Notes under the pieces: generated by a model
Seen by the model: the letters and a program-made list of their open reading frames with translations, nothing else
Told to the model about the DNA's origin: nothing
Database searches by the model: none
Part shown: positions 6,729 to 9,888 of the stretch, piece after piece
How positions within the stretch are numbered: position 1 is the stretch's first letter
Layout of the letters: the number at the start of each line of letters is the position of its first letter
Assembly (NCBI GenBank): GCA_018064565.1
Contig: JAGHVA010000059.1
Location: 1-9,888, forward strand
DNA length: 9,888 nucleotides
Direction of reading: 5' to 3'
DNA from: Candidatus Colimorpha onthohippi
GTDB taxonomy: Bacteria > Bacteroidota > Bacteroidia > Bacteroidales > P3
Made by a program: the position numbers and the translations under genes

Positions 6729-8519
6729 ATGATAGAGCAACAATTACAACAAACTATCAGCCAAGTGCTGAACGAGTTATATGGTATCTCGGTCGATGCG
6801 GCAAGTGTTGTCTTGCAATCCACCAAAAAAGAGTTTGAAGGCGATTACACATTGGTGGTATTCCCTTATGTAAAGCAAGCTCGCAAGAGCCCTGAAGCTC
6901 TGGCAGGCGAGATTGGTGCTGCTGTGCAGCAGCACCTGAGTTTGGTAACTTCTTACAATGTGGTAAAGGGGTTTTTGAATATCGCTGTCTGCGACAGTTA
7001 TTGGACCTCTTTTGTGGCTGACAACGCCACCAACGCTACCTACGGTATTCGCAGTGCGGCTGATGATGCGGCTCCAATAGTGGTTGAATATTCAAGCCCT
7101 AACACCAACAAGCCCTTGCATTTAGGTCATATCCGCAACAACTTGTTGGGCTGGGCTGTGAGCGAGCTGCTGGCTGCCAACGGCAATAAGGTCAAAAAGG
7201 TGAACTTGGTCAACGACCGCGGCATCCATATCTGTAAGAGCATGCTGGCATGGCAACGCTACGGTGGCGGTGAAACTCCCGAGTCGAGCGGCATGAAAGG
7301 CGACCACTTGGTGGGCAAGTACTATGTGGAGTTCGACAAGCACTATAAAGACGAGGTGAAGCAGCTGGTGAGCGAAGGTATGGATGAAGAGACCGCCAAG
7401 AAGGAGGCTCCGCTGATGCTGGAGGCTCAACAGATGCTCAAACGCTGGGAAGAGGGCGACAAGGAGGTCAGAGACTTATGGGCAATGATGAACAAATGGG
7501 TATATGCTGGGTTTGACCAGACTTACTCCAGCTTGGGTGTCGGATTCGACAAGATTTACTACGAGAGAAATACCTACCTGCTGGGCAAGGAATTGGTTCA
7601 AAAAGGTCTGGATAGGGGGGTGCTGTTTCGCAAAGAGGACGGTTCGGTATGGTGCGACCTCACTGCCGATGGGCTCGATCAGAAGCTGCTGCTGCGTAAG
7701 GACGGCACCAGCGTGTATATGACCCAAGACCTTGGTACCGCTCTGTTGCGGCACAAAGAGTTTGATGCCGACCGCTTGATTTATGTGGTGGGCAACGAGC
7801 AGGACTACCATTTCCAGGTGTTGAAGCTGGTGCTTGGCAAGCTGGGGTTTGACTGGGCCAACAAGGTGTATCACCTGAGTTATGGTATGGTGGAGCTACC
7901 TAACGGCAAGATGAAAAGCCGCGAAGGCACCGTGGTCGATGCCGACGACCTTATAGCCGAGATGGAGCAAACCGCCGAGGCTATGAGCCGTGAACATGGC
8001 AAAAACGACGACCTTTCGCCCGAACAGCAAAAACATCTGTATCACATACTTGCACTCGGTGCCTTAAAGTATTTTATACTTAAAGTTGACCCCTCCAAAA
8101 ACATGCTCTTCAACCCCGCTGAGAGTATCGACTTTAACGGCAACACGGGTCCGTTTATCCAATACACACATGCCCGCATTCGCAGCATCGTGCGCAAAGG
8201 TATCGAAGATCAGGGCATCAGCCTACAGCAGGCATCGCCCAGTGTGGCACTCACTGCCAAGGAGCGCGAGGTGATCAAATCGCTGCACGACATGCCCGCT
8301 GTGATAGCACAAGCAGGGGCTGCCTACAGTCCAGCTATGGTGGCAAACTATGCCTACGAACTTGCCAAAAATTTCAACAGTTTTTATCAGGACACTCCTA
8401 TCTTGAGAGAGGAAAACTCAGCCATAAAGACATTTCGTGTGCAGCTGTGCAACATGGTGTCGATAGCACTCAAAAACACAATGCATATCTTAGGTATCGA
8501 GGTCCCCGAACGTATGTAA
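6729..8519 (+). CDS. argS: Arginyl-tRNA synthetase
   Basis: Class I aminoacyl-tRNA synthetase that charges tRNA-Arg with arginine; cytosolic, essential. The 596-residue length is normal. The N-terminal tRNA-recognition domain covers about 1-110 (KKEFEGDYTLVVFP is typical). The Rossmann catalytic core holds the HIGH motif as HLGH (131-134) within EYSSPNTNKPLHLGH, then VNLVNDRGIH; the KMSKS-equivalent is KMKSREGT (394-401), a variant usual in ArgRS. The C-terminal anticodon-binding DALR domain includes FIQYTHARIRSI and the helical region through to the last residues IEVPERM. ATG 6729 gives the expected N-terminus. A good promoter lies upstream, and the thioesterase gene begins 3 nt after the stop, implying a shared transcript. 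No frame disruption or missing motif. Confidence 0.98.
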   Translation: MIEQQLQQTISQVLNELYGISVDAASVVLQSTKKEFEGDYTLVVFPYVKQARKSPEALAGEIGAAVQQHLSLVTSYNVVKGFLNIAVCDSYWTSFVADNATNATYGIRSAADDAAPIVVEYSSPNTNKPLHLGHIRNNLLGWAVSELLAANGNKVKKVNLVNDRGIHICKSMLAWQRYGGGETPESSGMKGDHLVGKYYVEFDKHYKDEVKQLVSEGMDEETAKKEAPLMLEAQQMLKRWEEGDKEVRDLWAMMNKWVYAGFDQTYSSLGVGFDKIYYERNTYLLGKELVQKGLDRGVLFRKEDGSVWCDLTADGLDQKLLLRKDGTSVYMTQDLGTALLRHKEFDADRLIYVVGNEQDYHFQVLKLVLGKLGFDWANKVYHLSYGMVELPNGKMKSREGTVVDADDLIAEMEQTAEAMSREHGKNDDLSPEQQKHLYHILALGALKYFILKVDPSKNMLFNPAESIDFNGNTGPFIQYTHARIRSIVRKGIEDQGISLQQASPSVALTAKEREVIKSLHDMPAVIAQAGAAYSPAMVANYAYELAKNFNSFYQDTPILREENSAIKTFRVQLCNMVSIALKNTMHILGIEVPERM

Positions 8520-8522
8520 GCT

Positions 8523-9263
8523 ATGATATATGAGTATTCAACAATAGTGGGGTCGTATTTGTGCGACTATACCGACCACCTTTCGGTATGGGGTGTGGCG
8601 CGCCTATTTCAAGAGGTGGCAGAATATCATACCAACGAGACTCATATAGGATACCACGACCTGATTGCAGACAACAAAGCGTGGGTGTTGACGCGCATGC
8701 GCTACGAGCTGCACGAGATGCCAGCCACGTTCAGCAACGTCACGCTACACACATGGTCCAGAGGGTGCGAGTCGGTATATGCGCTACGTGATTTTGAGTT
8801 GACCGATGCTGATGGACGCTGCCTTTGCACCGCTACCGCCAACTGGGTAGTAATTGATTTTGAGACGCGTAAGGTGTGCCGCTTAAATGACATCATGAGC
8901 CATTACGACCATCACGACCGCACCGCCACTCAGGTAAGCAAGCTCGAAAAGTTGCGTCTCGGCAGTATGGACAACGCTCAGCAGGTGTTACAAATGCAGG
9001 TGCGCGAGTCGATGCTCGACCATACGCAACATGTCAACAATGCCGAATACCTGCGCTGGGCGTCGGACTATTGGCCTCGGCAAGACAATCCGATAGCTAC
9101 CCACTCGCCATTCAACCACACCAGCATAGATGTCAACTTCCTTGCCGAAACGCGCATGGCCGAAACGGTATCGGTGGTGCGATGTCATACCGAAAATAGC
9201 ACCGACTTTCAGATTGCCAACCCAAGAGGCATATCGGTGGTGATGCGATGGAGCAAGATTTAG
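8523..9263 (+). CDS. Acyl-ACP thioesterase (FatA/FatB-like)
   Basis: A 246-residue double-hotdog protein of the acyl-ACP thioesterase family, which hydrolyses acyl-acyl-carrier-protein to release free fatty acid in the cytosol. The first hotdog (about 1-130) begins with the YxCDYTDHLSVWGVARLFQEVA pattern and includes WVLTRMRYEL (54-63) and TATANWVVIDFETRKVCR. The second holds DHTQHVNNAEYLRW (166-179), the counterpart of the plant FatB DVNQHVNN active-site segment, and VNFLAET (204-210), whose E209 aligns by eye with the catalytic Glu of FatB. D166 and H170 are present, but the position of the FatB catalytic Asn is Thr168. It starts 3 nt after the argS stop, so translation is probably coupled. 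Chain-length preference cannot be told. Two hairpins follow the stop. Confidence 0.93.
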   Translation: MIYEYSTIVGSYLCDYTDHLSVWGVARLFQEVAEYHTNETHIGYHDLIADNKAWVLTRMRYELHEMPATFSNVTLHTWSRGCESVYALRDFELTDADGRCLCTATANWVVIDFETRKVCRLNDIMSHYDHHDRTATQVSKLEKLRLGSMDNAQQVLQMQVRESMLDHTQHVNNAEYLRWASDYWPRQDNPIATHSPFNHTSIDVNFLAETRMAETVSVVRCHTENSTDFQIANPRGISVVMRWSKI

Positions 9264-9293
9264 CATATACCATCATATTATGGTATGCTTTTT
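9263..9293 (+). terminator. Terminator after the thioesterase gene
   Basis: ATACCAT (9267-9273) and ATGGTAT (9280-9286) form a 7-bp stem with a 6-nt loop, extended by a U.G pair (9266/9287), followed directly by CTTTTT with five T (9289-9293). The hairpin begins at the last base region of the stop codon, so it would end the argS-thioesterase transcript. Confidence 0.7.
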
Positions 9294-9307
9294 CAATAAT
9301 CAAAAAT

Positions 9308-9344
9308 CAAAATCCATCGGTGTCCCTTGCTCCGATGGATTTTG
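9308..9344. terminator. Second, symmetrical hairpin before hsdM
   Basis: CAAAATCCATCGG (9308-9320) and its exact complement (9332-9344) form a 13-bp perfect stem with an 11-nt loop. The A-run on the left arm and T-run on the right give it a terminator-like look on both strands. Placed 15 nt after the preceding T-run, it could act as a backup terminator and separate hsdM from the housekeeping genes. Confidence 0.6.
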
Positions 9345-9387
9345 TCAAAATAATGTCAATATCAAAAACAAATAAAATCTAAGACCT

Positions 9388-9888
9388 ATGGTAGATATAA
9401 AGAAAGAACAAGAACGTCAAGAACTCCATCGCACCATCTGGGCTATTGCCGACGAGATGCGTGGCAGCGTGGATGGTTGGGATTTCAAGTCCTATATCCT
9501 TGGCATACTATTCTATCGCTATATCAGCGAGAACATCACGGGCTATATCAACCGCGGCGAGTGGGAGAGCGGCAACGCCGACTTCGACTACGCTGCCCTT
9601 GCCGACAGCGTGGCAGAGGACGCTCGCGAGGAGATGGTGGGGGTGAAGGGTTTCTTTATCCTGCCCAGTCAGTTGTTCTGCAATGTATGCAAGGTGTGCG
9701 ACAAGGACGACAACCTCAACGAAACCCTCGAGCATATCTTCACCGACATCGAGGCCTCAGCCAAAGGCACCGAGAGCGAAGACGACTTCAAAGGCCTCTT
9801 TGCCGACCTCGATGTGAACTCCAACAAGCTGGGGGCCACCGTGGTGAAGCGAAACGAAAAACTCGTAAAACTGCTTCGTGGCATTCAG
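9388..9888 (+). CDS. hsdM: Type I restriction-modification methyltransferase subunit HsdM, 3' partial
   Basis: The first 167 codons of the modification subunit of a type I restriction-modification system, which with HsdS methylates adenine at a split recognition site and with HsdR forms the restriction complex. The visible part is the N-terminal helical HsdM domain: ELHRTIWAIADEMRGSVDGW (12-31), FKSYILGILFYRYISENI (33-50), GFFILPSQLF (88-97), and EDDFKGLFADLDVNSNKLG (131-149), all typical. The catalytic AdoMet-binding domain with its NPPF/Y motif lies beyond the window edge, so activity cannot be judged. ATG 9388 is the only sensible start. No consensus -33/-7 promoter was found between the second hairpin and this ATG. 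Third codon positions are rich in C and G, more so than in the nearby barrel gene by eye. hsdS and hsdR would be expected downstream. Confidence 0.95.
   Translation, partial: MVDIKKEQERQELHRTIWAIADEMRGSVDGWDFKSYILGILFYRYISENITGYINRGEWESGNADFDYAALADSVAEDAREEMVGVKGFFILPSQLFCNVCKVCDKDDNLNETLEHIFTDIEASAKGTESEDDFKGLFADLDVNSNKLGATVVKRNEKLVKLLRGIQ

Noticed and set aside
1..9888. CRISPR arrays, insertion sequences, tRNA or rRNA genes
   Set aside because: No spaced direct repeats, transposase motifs, terminal repeats or tRNA-like cloverleaf sequences were recognised on either strand by reading.

Overview
The window looks like chromosomal DNA from a member of the Bacteroidales (Bacteroidota). The prolyl-tRNA synthetase closely resembles the Bacteroides form from memory. 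There are also a DUF3127 SSB-like protein, a TonB-receptor-like barrel, a lipoprotein with a Bacteroidota surface-export signature, and promoters of the TTTG-N19-TAnnTTTG type. Shine-Dalgarno sequences are weak or absent, as is usual for the phylum. I cannot name a genus.

Layout: (1) 1-1434, + strand, prolyl-tRNA synthetase (proS), missing only its extreme N-terminus, followed by a hairpin terminator. (2) 1509-2141, +, HD-domain phosphohydrolase-like protein. (3) 2255-3844, +, outer-membrane beta-barrel with a plug-like N-terminus; its signal peptide is encoded upstream of any ordinary start codon, behind an in-frame stop. (4) 3800-6428, - strand, a compact set of four genes read as DUF3127 SSB-like protein, 5-formyltetrahydrofolate cyclo-ligase, tail-anchored protein of unknown function, and surface-type lipoprotein; gaps are 19, 21 and 45 nt, and the last gene overlaps the barrel gene tail-to-tail by 45 nt. 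(5) 6429-6728, a divergent promoter region. (6) 6729-9263, +, arginyl-tRNA synthetase (argS) and an acyl-ACP thioesterase 3 nt downstream. (7) 9263-9344, two hairpins in tandem. (8) 9388-9888, +, the first 167 codons of a type I restriction-modification HsdM subunit, cut by the window edge.

Functionally this is mostly housekeeping: two aminoacyl-tRNA synthetases, folate salvage, fatty-acid release and ssDNA binding, with two envelope proteins and the start of a restriction-modification locus. I found no convincing undescribed system. The points most worth checking are the startless barrel gene, the probably surface-exposed lipoprotein, the duplicated motif in the tail-anchored protein, the substituted catalytic-type residue in the thioesterase, and what lies beyond hsdM.
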